From assembly GCA_964478775.1 (NCBI GenBank), contig CAYZJC010000006.1, forward strand, positions 1 through 58,464: 58,464 nt of DNA, written 5' to 3'. This document shows, piece after piece, positions 17,356 to 26,328 of the stretch (within the stretch, counting starts at the first letter, position 1; every line of letters begins with the position of its first letter). This DNA comes from PNMQ01 sp964478775 (GTDB lineage Bacteria; Pseudomonadota; Alphaproteobacteria; Paracaedibacterales; CAIOTO01). The translations under genes and the position numbers were made by a program. The notes under the pieces are model-generated. The model was not told where the DNA came from, did no database searches, and saw only the letters and a program-made list of their open reading frames with translations.

Positions 17356-19121
17356 TGAAGATCTCAAATATAAATATTTTTACATTTGTGCAAATTTTGC
17401 GAGAAAAGTTCAGACAGAGAACTATCGCCTTTGAATGCTTAGTGATTGTTATTGTCTTGACTATGATGGCAATATTTAGTCAATTTTTTTATTCTTCAGA
17501 ACTTTATAATGAATATAGAATGAGAAAGCAAGATAGGCTTAAGATCCAAACGACTTTACTGGAAAGAACATTGAATGATATTTTTTCACACACGAATGAA
17601 GTTTTGAGTATATTAAGTAATCAAATTGTCAATAAAAAGGACCTGCAGGAAATTGAGCAAGTCATTAAGCGTTTTTATAATGCGTCTAAAAGTGGGAAGA
17701 TTAACCCATTGGCCTGGACCCCAATGTCTTGGGTAGATACGCGTGATCATATAGTATTAAATGCTAATGAAGGTATTTTTAAGCAATCAATAGATATATC
17801 AATTTTGTTGAAGGAACAAAAAACGAAACAACATCCTGAAGTGTTGCGTTTTGGAAACCCTACAATAGGCCCTTATGTGAAAAAACCTGTTCTTCCCACA
17901 TCTTTTGGAATCTTGTCTTCAATAGGTGAGTATCAAGGTGCATTGGCCGTGGCCTTTAAATTGGATGAATTAACTTTCATTCTTAATGATGCTATTTCAG
18001 AAGTGGGGGTAAGGTATTTAGTTGTTGATTTAGATATGAAGCCAATTATCTCTAAGTGCGCTAAAGAGGATATGTTAGATTGTGCAGAGTTTTTAAAAGA
18101 GAATTTAGATGCAATCAAAAAAGATAATAAATTTTCTTTAATCAGTTCAAAGAATGTACAAATATTTTCTGTTAGAAAAGTTCAGTGTGCACCATATTAT
18201 GTCATTACTTTTTTTGATAAAATATTCTTAGAAGGTAGATTAAATGCGATTAAGCAGATGCTCCAATTTGGAATCTTAACAATATTGGGAATGTCATTAT
18301 TATTCATGCTTTATTTTTACTTTAAAGTCTCAAAACCGTTAAAGACGATTAATGAATGCTTTGACTATGATGATTTGTATAAACCTAAAGAACGTTTTAA
18401 GCGCAAAATATCACATACAATTCTTAACCTTTATACCCATGTCCTTAAAATGCGACATCTGCTTGATTTGTCATACAAACAACAACACAACCTATTACTA
18501 AAAGTGTCTGAGATACAAGATTCATTTTGTGCAAAACATAAATTTTTATCTGATATTTCACTTGAATCTTTAAATGACGCCAAAGAACTTATGCTGACTA
18601 AAAAGGTTTTGGGTGAGCCTTTGTGTATATCTACTTTTGACTTTTATGAATGTTTAAAAACGGTAATACGCATTCAAAAGGCGGAACTTTTAACGCATGA
18701 TATTCAAGTTAAAATAGATGTCTTTACCAATGAAATGCCAATTGAAGCTGACCCACTTCTGGTGACGCAAATGCTCGTACAATTACTTTCCCGAAGCATC
18801 CACTATTCAACTGAGGGGACATATATATACGTTTCTATTGAATTGAAAGTGATAGATAAAACTTCTTACTACTGTGTTACATTTTCAGACCAAAGTTTTG
18901 GCTTGTCTAATTTTGATCGCGCAAGAATCCATGACTTTGTTCACCCCAACAAGACGCATTTTGACCAATACACAGACTATACACTAGAACATGTCAGTGC
19001 AATATTAATCTTACACAATGGATATATCTCATTTAAAGATAGGCCTGGAAAAGGTTCAATTGTGAGTGTTCTGTTACCATGTAAGCAAGATCATATACAT
19101 TATGCGCAAAACGTCGGTTGA
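17352..19121 (+). CDS. Membrane sensor with degenerate histidine-kinase module (pseudokinase)
   Basis: 589 residues: membrane segment (about 27-47), Cache-like periplasmic domain paralogous to the upstream gene product, second membrane segment (about 297-319), then a cytoplasmic kinase-like module. The H-box equivalent at about 394-408 reads KHKFLSDISLESLND, where typical kinases read FLxxxSHELRTP; the phospho-accepting His is Leu. The N-box equivalent VTQMLVQLLSRSIHYS (about 472-487) lacks the Asn. The G1 site reads SDQSFGLSN instead of DxGxG. The terminal GKGSIVSVLLP still resembles the end of an HATPase domain. The protein is probably unable to autophosphorylate and may act as a signal-coupled scaffold. 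No response regulator is adjacent. Confidence 0.75.
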   Translation: MMKISNINIFTFVQILREKFRQRTIAFECLVIVIVLTMMAIFSQFFYSSELYNEYRMRKQDRLKIQTTLLERTLNDIFSHTNEVLSILSNQIVNKKDLQEIEQVIKRFYNASKSGKINPLAWTPMSWVDTRDHIVLNANEGIFKQSIDISILLKEQKTKQHPEVLRFGNPTIGPYVKKPVLPTSFGILSSIGEYQGALAVAFKLDELTFILNDAISEVGVRYLVVDLDMKPIISKCAKEDMLDCAEFLKENLDAIKKDNKFSLISSKNVQIFSVRKVQCAPYYVITFFDKIFLEGRLNAIKQMLQFGILTILGMSLLFMLYFYFKVSKPLKTINECFDYDDLYKPKERFKRKISHTILNLYTHVLKMRHLLDLSYKQQHNLLLKVSEIQDSFCAKHKFLSDISLESLNDAKELMLTKKVLGEPLCISTFDFYECLKTVIRIQKAELLTHDIQVKIDVFTNEMPIEADPLLVTQMLVQLLSRSIHYSTEGTYIYVSIELKVIDKTSYYCVTFSDQSFGLSNFDRARIHDFVHPNKTHFDQYTDYTLEHVSAILILHNGYISFKDRPGKGSIVSVLLPCKQDHIHYAQNVG

Positions 19122-19238
19122 GAATATGGGGTGTAAAAATTTACTAAGATTTTATAAAATATATGGTATCATGGGCCAAAACAAGTAAATAAGAATTATT
19201 GGATTTGTTTGTTTTGTAAATTTTCAGGGAATAGAATT

Positions 19239-21776
19239 GTGGATGATTTAAAAAGCGCCATCTTAAAAGAATTGCGTAGACAAGACACCTTTGTAAATGC
19301 GCGTGAACTTATTACAATATTAAGTATCAAGGATATGACCGTTAATCAGGTGAAGAAAATAATAGCTGAACTATTGCGTGAAGGGGCTTTGGATGACAGA
19401 AGTATTAACGCAAATGGTGCAAGCAGTAAGGTTGCCCGCAACTCTTTAAAAGGTAGACAAAATATACCATTAAAGCCGGAAAAACCCAAAGGGTTGCCGA
19501 CCTCTGGTAAACGTTTACAAACACATGTGACCATGCTTGGTTTGTTTTGCGATAATGGCCTTACAACTTCTATAGAATCAGCGCATAGAAAATCGCCGTT
19601 TCGCCCCATATTTGTTGACTCCACTCATTTGAAAGATGAAAAAGGAAACTGTGTTCATTTAAGGCATCACGACGTTGTCTTGTTTAAAATGAAATTGAAT
19701 GGGGATGTTATTATTGTAGAACATGTTGGACATATTAATGATGCTAAAGTTTTTAGTCTCATGGCTATTCAACAAGCTGACGTTCCATTTGAATTTGACG
19801 AGAAAGCCGTTGAATTAGCCCAAAAAGCGAAAGTGCCAAAGCTTGGTAACAGGACCGATTATAGGCATTTACCTTTGGTGACGATTGACGGTGAAGACGC
19901 GCGTGACTTTGATGACGCTGTCTATGCATGTGAAGATGATAGCCCAGATAATATAGGGGGCTGGAAAGCAATTGTTGCAATTGCTGATGTGGCGTATTAT
20001 GTGCGCGCATTTGATGCTTTAGATAACGAGGCGTATGAGCGTGGTAATTCCATTTATTTCCCCGACCGCGTTGTGCCTATGTTGCCAGAGGCTTTATCAA
20101 ATGAAATGTGTTCCTTAAAGCCGCATGAAGACCGTGCATGCCTTGTTGCAGAAATTCAAATTTCAAAGCAAGGTGAGCTGATTGCTTTTGAATTTAAACG
20201 TGGTTTAATGAAGTCTCATGCGCGCTTGACGTACACGCAAGTGCAAAAGATGATTGAGAATATAGATAAGATCAATGAAAGCCATCCAGACTTTGAGGTG
20301 TGGAATGCAACCCTAAAGGCTGTTTACGGCACATATAAAGCCCTTAGGAAAGCGCGTGATAAAAGAGGTTCATTAGAATTGGAAGGCCATGAAAGAAAGG
20401 TTCTTTTTGATGAAATGGGCCATGTGAGAGATGTTGTGCCTTATGTGCAACACGTTTCAAACCACGTGATTGAAGAATTCATGGTGGCGGCAAACGTAGC
20501 GGCTGCGAAGACATTATCGTCTTTGAAATGGCCTTGCTTGTATCGTATTCATGATAAGCCAGATGATACGCGTATTTTAAATTTGAAAAAAGTTGTAACG
20601 TCTTTGGGGATGCAAGTCCCACGTGAAAAAAAGATGTCGGCACATTCGTTTAATGCGATTTTGTCTGTTAATTCCCCTTACAAACGTATGATTCATGACT
20701 TGGTGTTAAGGTCACAAGCACAAGCCTTTTATTCGCCTGAAAATATTGGACACTATGGTTTAGGTTTAACGCATTATGCACATTTTACCTCACCTATTAG
20801 ACGTTATGCAGATTTATGCGTGCATCGTGCATTAATTTATTCCTTGGGTCTTGGGGAAGGTGGGCAAGAGCAAATCCCTCATTCCAAACTTGAGCAAGTG
20901 GGACTGCATATTTCATCTACGGAACGGCAAGCTGCCCAGCTTGAAAGAGATGTGATGGACCGCTACCTTGTGCAGTATTTGCAAGAGTATGTGGGGCACA
21001 CCTTTGAGGCAACCATTGTTGGGGTTACAGGTGCGGGCATTTTCTTTGAGCTTGACAATAACGGTGCGCAAGGATTCATTCATAAAGCAGATTTACCAAA
21101 TGATTATTATATTTTTGACGAGGAACGTCACCGTTACTATGGGAAGCGAACGCAGCGTGTTTTCCAGTTAGGTAGCCGCCTTCGTGTGTTGTTAGAGGCT
21201 GCAAATGCACACACCTCTTCTACCTTATTTTCACTTGAGCCAATGTTTGCACAACAGACTGGTAAAACAGTTAAGAAGTCAGATAATAAAACAAGGTCAA
21301 TAGAGGAAAGTGAGCATCATAGGGAGGGTAAGCGAAAGTTCCATAGAAGACAGGATAATGAGCAACGTAATGATAGTACGCCATTTGGTAAACGACGTAA
21401 TGCAAAGCAGAACCACGAAAAAAACCAGGGAAGTGTTTCGAGGCGCTCAGACCGTGCTGAGTCAGACGAATTTGCAAGGGTAGATGATAGACCTTCTGTA
21501 AAAAGAAGACCTTCTAAAGCAAGGCAGATGAATGCGCATGGTGAGGTTGTGCATGTTGAACAGACATCTTCTCGTCATCATTTAAACAAGAAGCCCCATG
21601 ATGAAAAATCAGTTGGTAAAGGTGACGCTAAAAAAGAGGCAAGACGTGAGGATAGAAAAGATAAGGTGCATTCAAAGCCTAAAACCAAGTCCAAGCCTAA
21701 AGTAAAGTTTGAGACAAAGCCTAAGGTGAAATCGTCTAAGCCAAAAACGAAGTCTAAAAGTAAACCTAAGGTGTAA
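19239..21776 (+). CDS. rnr: Ribonuclease R
   Basis: RNB-family 3'-5' exoribonuclease for structured RNA and quality control. I choose the GTG at 19239 because CAGGGA lies 8 bp upstream; this gives 845 residues starting VDDLKSAILKELRRQ. It shows a winged-helix-like N-terminus, cold-shock domains, the catalytic RNB segment with IDGEDARDFDDAVYA (Asp cluster) and AIADVAYYVR, and FTSPIRRYADLCVHRAL. An S1 domain follows (about residues 605-690). The last 145 residues are a very basic low-complexity tail ending in Lys/Pro/Ser repeats. It lies 3 bp upstream of aroE. Confidence 0.95.
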   Translation: MDDLKSAILKELRRQDTFVNARELITILSIKDMTVNQVKKIIAELLREGALDDRSINANGASSKVARNSLKGRQNIPLKPEKPKGLPTSGKRLQTHVTMLGLFCDNGLTTSIESAHRKSPFRPIFVDSTHLKDEKGNCVHLRHHDVVLFKMKLNGDVIIVEHVGHINDAKVFSLMAIQQADVPFEFDEKAVELAQKAKVPKLGNRTDYRHLPLVTIDGEDARDFDDAVYACEDDSPDNIGGWKAIVAIADVAYYVRAFDALDNEAYERGNSIYFPDRVVPMLPEALSNEMCSLKPHEDRACLVAEIQISKQGELIAFEFKRGLMKSHARLTYTQVQKMIENIDKINESHPDFEVWNATLKAVYGTYKALRKARDKRGSLELEGHERKVLFDEMGHVRDVVPYVQHVSNHVIEEFMVAANVAAAKTLSSLKWPCLYRIHDKPDDTRILNLKKVVTSLGMQVPREKKMSAHSFNAILSVNSPYKRMIHDLVLRSQAQAFYSPENIGHYGLGLTHYAHFTSPIRRYADLCVHRALIYSLGLGEGGQEQIPHSKLEQVGLHISSTERQAAQLERDVMDRYLVQYLQEYVGHTFEATIVGVTGAGIFFELDNNGAQGFIHKADLPNDYYIFDEERHRYYGKRTQRVFQLGSRLRVLLEAANAHTSSTLFSLEPMFAQQTGKTVKKSDNKTRSIEESEHHREGKRKFHRRQDNEQRNDSTPFGKRRNAKQNHEKNQGSVSRRSDRAESDEFARVDDRPSVKRRPSKARQMNAHGEVVHVEQTSSRHHLNKKPHDEKSVGKGDAKKEARREDRKDKVHSKPKTKSKPKVKFETKPKVKSSKPKTKSKSKPKV

Positions 21777-21779
21777 AAT

Positions 21780-22631
21780 ATGTCGCAATTATGTGATACC
21801 TTGCGTGTGGGCTTGATTGGGCGAAACATTGCTTATTCAAAGTCCCCTGCTGTTTTCAATAAATGGTTTGATGAGTGTCATATTCAAGCGCAGTTTGATT
21901 TGTTAGATTGGCAAGAGTTGACTTTGACAAAAGTATTGGCATTACAAGACCTATATAAAGGTGTGTGTGTCACTATTCCTTATAAGCAAGAATTGTTTCA
22001 TCTCTTAAAGGTATATGATAAAGCTGTGATAACTGAGACAGCCTTAGCAACTGGTGCAATTAATGCCCTTGTGTTTCGTGAAGGTAAAGTTTATGCCTAT
22101 AATACAGATGCAATGGCCTTGCATTCGTTCCTGAATAGCTCAAAATCTTTGCTTAATTTTAAAACACATGAGAATGAACAACCCCTAACTGCATTGATTT
22201 TCGGGGCAGGGGGGGCAGCAGCTGCATCTGTCTTCGCGCTAGAGCAATGGGCGAAAGACGCACAAATTCCTATTCAAATCTTAAGCATGAACCGAAGCTT
22301 GAAGCCTTTTAACGAAAATCTGACGATGGAGCTTAATCAAGAAAATTTAAATGACATTCATCCTCAAATTGTTGTAAATGCCACACCTCTTGGGGCGGGC
22401 CGTCAGGTTGAAGACGATACTCAGTTTGAAGATTTGCTAAACAGTTTAAATGAAGATGAGGTAAAAGTGCTTGTTGATTGGGTTTATGGGGATAAAGAAA
22501 CTTGCTTGTGTAATTGGGCTAGACGTAACACTATTCCTGTTGTTATTAAGGGTGAGGCCCTTTTGTATGAACAAGCACGCTATAATTTTAAGCTTTGGTT
22601 TGACCGATTTCCAGATGCATGCGCTCGTTAA
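21780..22631 (+). CDS. aroE: Shikimate dehydrogenase (NADP+)
   Basis: Reduces 3-dehydroshikimate to shikimate in aromatic amino acid and folate precursor synthesis. The 283-residue protein has the substrate-binding NIAYSKSPAVFNKWF (about residues 16-30), GVCVTIPYK with the catalytic Lys (about 60-68), NTDAMA, the NADP loop IFGAGGAAAAS (about 141-151) and VVNATPLGAG. It starts 3 bp after the rnr stop, indicating co-transcription. Confidence 0.95.
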   Translation: MSQLCDTLRVGLIGRNIAYSKSPAVFNKWFDECHIQAQFDLLDWQELTLTKVLALQDLYKGVCVTIPYKQELFHLLKVYDKAVITETALATGAINALVFREGKVYAYNTDAMALHSFLNSSKSLLNFKTHENEQPLTALIFGAGGAAAASVFALEQWAKDAQIPIQILSMNRSLKPFNENLTMELNQENLNDIHPQIVVNATPLGAGRQVEDDTQFEDLLNSLNEDEVKVLVDWVYGDKETCLCNWARRNTIPVVIKGEALLYEQARYNFKLWFDRFPDACAR

Positions 22632-22694
22632 GTGCTTTTTTCTAGCTTTCAAGCCCTAAAATAAGATAAAATTTTACTAATAGTAAATTTAATA

Positions 22695-23495
22695 TTGAAA
22701 ACCCCAATGAGCCTATCTTATTGTAAAAAGTCTATACACACGAAGTGTGCTGCGCTGATGTTTGCCTTGAGTTCTACAGTAACATTTGCAGACATGCATG
22801 AAGTTCATATTGAAAAACGTGATTGGTCTTTTAAACGTATTTTTGGAACATTTGATAGAAATGAATTACAGCGCGGTCTCCAGGTTTATAAAGAGGTATG
22901 CGCAGCATGTCATGGTTTAAGCCATGTTGCTTATCGTAATTTGTCTGCGTTAGGTTATAGTGCTGCTGAAGTTAAAGCACTAGCTGCGCAAGCGACAGTG
23001 CACGATGGGCCCGATCAGGAAGGGAAAATGTTTGAACGGCCAGGCTTGCCCAAAGACAAATTTGTATCTCCATTTCCAAATGACAATGCTGCTAAAGCTG
23101 CAAACAATGGTGCGATGCCAATTGATTTGTCTTTGGTGGTGAAGGCACGTGTTGATGGTGCTAATTATCTGTATAGTTTGCTAACAGGGTTTGTGACACC
23201 ACCGAAGAATGTGGTGGTTGAAACAGGTAGATATTATAATAGGTCATTCCCCGGGCATTTTATAGCGATGCCACCCCCTTTGCATGATGACGCAGTGGTG
23301 TATGCTGATGGTACAAAAGCAACCGTTGCACAAATGGCATCAGACGTTACGACTTTTTTAGCGTGGACTGCAGAACCTGAATTGGAACAAAGAAAACAAT
23401 TAGGTTTTAAAGTGGTGATGTACTTGCTGGTGATGACAGGCCTTTTTTATGCCTTAAAACGCCGGATATGGGGGCGTTTAAATAAACAATTATGA
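22695..23495 (+). CDS. petC: Cytochrome c1 of the bc1 complex
   Basis: Membrane haem protein that passes electrons from the Rieske protein to cytochrome c in the periplasm. An N-terminal signal peptide ends near VTFADMHE. The haem site is VCAACHGLSHVAYRNL (about residues 68-83), the distal methionine is in FIAMPPPLHDD, and a C-terminal anchor (LGFKVVMYLLVMTGLFYALKRRIW) closes the protein. The 266-residue length is normal. The start is uncertain: TTG at 22695 or ATG at 22707, neither with a strong ribosome binding site. The Rieske and cytochrome b genes normally upstream are absent; aroE is there instead. Confidence 0.93.
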   Translation: MKTPMSLSYCKKSIHTKCAALMFALSSTVTFADMHEVHIEKRDWSFKRIFGTFDRNELQRGLQVYKEVCAACHGLSHVAYRNLSALGYSAAEVKALAAQATVHDGPDQEGKMFERPGLPKDKFVSPFPNDNAAKAANNGAMPIDLSLVVKARVDGANYLYSLLTGFVTPPKNVVVETGRYYNRSFPGHFIAMPPPLHDDAVVYADGTKATVAQMASDVTTFLAWTAEPELEQRKQLGFKVVMYLLVMTGLFYALKRRIWGRLNKQL

Positions 23496-23628
23496 AAAAT
23501 TTTGTGCAACAATTAGCTTTTTTTGAAAACGACAGACGATTTGATGTGACAATGATTGAAAAATGATATAAAATCGTTATCACATAAAGTTATATAGATA
23601 AAGAAATAGAATTTTTGGAGTAAAAATT

Positions 23629-24216
23629 ATGAACACAGCTCACGTGTTAGATGCCCAACAAAAAATGGCAAATGGAACAGGTGTCGCGCGTGCATTGCGC
23701 CGTGATCATTTGGTCCCAGCAATTGTGTATGGTGGCTCCGAGCAACCCATGATGATTGCCGTTAATGAAAAGCAATTGCTTGTTGAAACATCAACAGCTG
23801 GTTTTTTTAGCCGCTTATTAACATTAAAGATTGATAATAAAGACCATCAAGTTTTGGCAAAAGACGTACAGTTACACCCTGTGACAGATCGTCCAATGCA
23901 TGTAGATTTCATTCGTGTAGACAAAAACTCACGTATTCGCGTACATGTGCCAATTCATTTTATCAATGAAGACAAGTCACCTGCTTTAAAGCGTGGTGCG
24001 ACATTGAATGTTGTTTTACACAACCTAGAAGTGTCTTGTGCACCTGCTGCTATTCCTGAATCATTTACAGTTGACTTGTCAACGTTAGAAATGGGCTGTA
24101 GCGTAAACTTAGATGCGATTAAATTACCGCAAGACGTAAGTGCAGTTAATGCGACACGTGACCATGTTGTTGCAACATTGGTTGGTGGTGCAAAAGAAGC
24201 TGCAAGCGAAGAATAG
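23629..24216 (+). CDS. rplY: 50S ribosomal protein L25 (TL5/CTC form)
   Basis: Binds 5S rRNA in the large subunit. At 195 residues it is the long CTC form with an N-terminal L25 domain (GVARALRRDHLVPAIVYGG; LAKDVQLHPVTDRPMHVDFIRV) and a C-terminal TL5 beta domain. A well-formed ribosome binding site (TTGGAGT) lies about 8 bp upstream of the ATG. It is followed by pth 39 bp downstream, the usual rplY-pth pair. Confidence 0.95.
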   Translation: MNTAHVLDAQQKMANGTGVARALRRDHLVPAIVYGGSEQPMMIAVNEKQLLVETSTAGFFSRLLTLKIDNKDHQVLAKDVQLHPVTDRPMHVDFIRVDKNSRIRVHVPIHFINEDKSPALKRGATLNVVLHNLEVSCAPAAIPESFTVDLSTLEMGCSVNLDAIKLPQDVSAVNATRDHVVATLVGGAKEAASEE

Positions 24217-24219
24217 TAG

Positions 24220-24235
24220 ATTAGATATATCTAAT
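24220..24235. repeat. 16-bp perfect palindrome between rplY and pth
   Basis: ATTAGATATATCTAAT is a perfect inverted repeat just after the rplY stop. It lacks GC pairs and a U-run, so it is a poor terminator. It could be a weak mRNA hairpin or a chance feature of AT-rich DNA. Confidence 0.4.
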
Positions 24236-24255
24236 TTCTTAAGGGATCTGCATTC

Positions 24256-24846
24256 ATGTTAACGTGGGCAATTATCGGGCTTGGAAATCCTGGGTCACAG
24301 TATTGTCTCAACAGACACAATATTGGCTTTATTTTTGCTGATGTGTTGCGTGAACATGTATGTGCAGATCCCTTTAAAGTTAAAGGCAAGGTTGCTTGGT
24401 CTCAAGTAGACATTAAGAATAATAATGCTGATATGGCGCGCCTTATTATTGTAAAGCCCCAAACTTATATGAACTTAAGCGGCCAAGGTGTTGCGCCAGT
24501 TGTTAGTTTTTATCAGATTCCCCCTGAACGTGTGTTAGTTATTCACGATGATATTGATTTAGCACCAGGTGAAGTGAAAATTAAGCAAGGTGGTGGTCAT
24601 GGAGGGCACAATGGCCTTAAAAGTCTTGATCAAACCATTGGCAAGAACTATTGGCGTTTGCGCTTAGGTGTTGGTCACCCAGGTCATAAGGACGCTGTGA
24701 GTGGATATGTTCTCTCTAACTTTTCAAAAAATGAAATAAGTGACTGGGTTGTCACACTGGTTGATGCCTGCGTCAAAACCTTACCAGAGTTTATTTTCTC
24801 AACTGATGCTAAAAAGTGGCTTGATCTGATCAATAATAACAGATGA
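24256..24846 (+). CDS. pth: Peptidyl-tRNA hydrolase
   Basis: Releases peptides from prematurely dropped peptidyl-tRNAs. The 196-residue protein has IIGLGNPGSQYCLNRHNIGF with the catalytic His (about residues 6-25), KPQTYMNLSG (about 73-82), VIHDDIDLAPG and GGGHGGHNGLKSLDQTIG. Family motifs and length are complete. It follows rplY on the same strand and converges with the PAS-protein gene. Confidence 0.96.
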   Translation: MLTWAIIGLGNPGSQYCLNRHNIGFIFADVLREHVCADPFKVKGKVAWSQVDIKNNNADMARLIIVKPQTYMNLSGQGVAPVVSFYQIPPERVLVIHDDIDLAPGEVKIKQGGGHGGHNGLKSLDQTIGKNYWRLRLGVGHPGHKDAVSGYVLSNFSKNEISDWVVTLVDACVKTLPEFIFSTDAKKWLDLINNNR

Positions 24847-24862
24847 CACTTTGTTGCAGTGT

Positions 24863-26110
24863 TTACATAATGAGTCTTCGCATCCCATGCATGATTTTTG
24901 ATAGACCCTCTGTTATTTCTGAACTGTCTTCAAGGCTTTGCATAATTGCAGAAAGAACTTCTTTAATATTGTCATTTTGTTTTTTCATATCAAGCAATTG
25001 TTCTGCAAGTTCTTGTGTGTCTCGATGAGACGATAAATGGGCAATTTCAATTTTCCCACTAATACACACCACATTCATTCCCAATGCGATACGCACAAAG
25101 TCTGAAAGTGAGGCTTGTAAATCTAGGTTAATTATTTCAGTTCTCTCTAGCATCTCGATAATTTGATTGAGGTTTTGTTCCATTAACCCTTGAAGAATTT
25201 TTCCACAGTGGGTGGATGTCATGGTAAAAACGCAATTATGTGTGTCTTCGTCAGATTTATACTTGTATATTTCTTGTAGGAAGTGAATTTTAGAGACTGA
25301 GAATATTATTTTGCTGGGTATGCTTAAAAATTCTTGAAATTGCTTAGTAAATTGCACAGAGCCAACCTGTACTTCCTTGGTGAGCATTTGCAAATTTAAG
25401 GCAATTGTTGCGATGGTACGTGCCAAGGTTCCTAAATGTGCAGTTGCAATCAGTAGGTTTTTGGTGATCATATTCACTTCATAAAAACCATCATTAAGGC
25501 GTTCTGTATGGATCAGTAAGCCTTCGATAATTTTAAGTAATTCACTTGCATCATCATAAATGCTTAAGTCAAAATGATTTACCATTTCAATTTTAAGTTG
25601 CGCAGCACAATGATTGCGCGACAATAATTCTTGTGGTAATACGCTTTCCATAAAAGCTTCATATGAATGAAACCCAAGCTGCTTTAATTCACTGAGTAGC
25701 CAGATGATGTTTTCATCAAGGTCTTTATGCGTTTTTTCACGTTCTATACACCTTGCATATAAGTCTTCTATAATTTTAAGTGTTGGGCTTGTAGGTTTTA
25801 AGCGAATAGATAAGTAGCCATTTTCTACAGGGAATGCTAACGCGAGTACCCAGTAGTATTTACCCGTTTTGGTTTTGTTTTTTACATAAGCCACAATGTC
25901 TTTGTCAGCTTTAAGATATGACCAGAATAGTTTAAAGATGGTTTTCGGCATATCTTGGTGACGAATCGTGTTGTGTGGCTTTTGAAATAATTCTTCATCT
26001 GTGTATTCACTGATACGTGTAAAGACTTCATTTCCACCTAAAATAATGCCGCGTTTATCGGTGAATGAAAAAAATAATTCTTGAATTTTAAATTCTGCTT
26101 CTTCAGCCAT
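24863..26110 (-). CDS. Cytoplasmic PAS-domain protein, Aer-like, with non-canonical helical C-terminus
   Basis: The first 130 residues form a PAS domain of the type found in energy-taxis receptors (FSFTDKRGIILGGNEVFTRIS, then EELFQKPHNTIRHQDMPKTIFKLFW and KTGKYYWVLALAFP). The remaining 280 residues are mostly helical and ungapped by membrane segments. They do not contain the conserved MCP hairpin tip (NLLALNAAIEAARAGE-type), although ATIALNLQMLTKEVQVGS and IALGMNVVCISGKIEIA faintly resemble it. A role in redox or oxygen sensing linked to chemotaxis is plausible but inferred. It stands alone, away from the che operon. Confidence 0.72.
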   Translation of the reverse strand: MAEEAEFKIQELFFSFTDKRGIILGGNEVFTRISEYTDEELFQKPHNTIRHQDMPKTIFKLFWSYLKADKDIVAYVKNKTKTGKYYWVLALAFPVENGYLSIRLKPTSPTLKIIEDLYARCIEREKTHKDLDENIIWLLSELKQLGFHSYEAFMESVLPQELLSRNHCAAQLKIEMVNHFDLSIYDDASELLKIIEGLLIHTERLNDGFYEVNMITKNLLIATAHLGTLARTIATIALNLQMLTKEVQVGSVQFTKQFQEFLSIPSKIIFSVSKIHFLQEIYKYKSDEDTHNCVFTMTSTHCGKILQGLMEQNLNQIIEMLERTEIINLDLQASLSDFVRIALGMNVVCISGKIEIAHLSSHRDTQELAEQLLDMKKQNDNIKEVLSAIMQSLEDSSEITEGLSKIMHGMRRLIM

Positions 26111-26328
26111 ATTCTAAGACCTTTATTGTCGTATTCACCTTGTAGATTATCTTGAAAACTTTAACGAATGGTTACCTCTGTGGTAAAAAAATATTGAGAT
26201 GGTGTAATAAGTGCCAATTTTTAAGACTGCCAAAACAAAAAGTGAAAAATATTGTATCTATCCCCTTGCACTTAAGAGATAAAGTGTTTATTTCTTATGA
26301 TATATCCTTTGACAAGAAATGAAAAACT

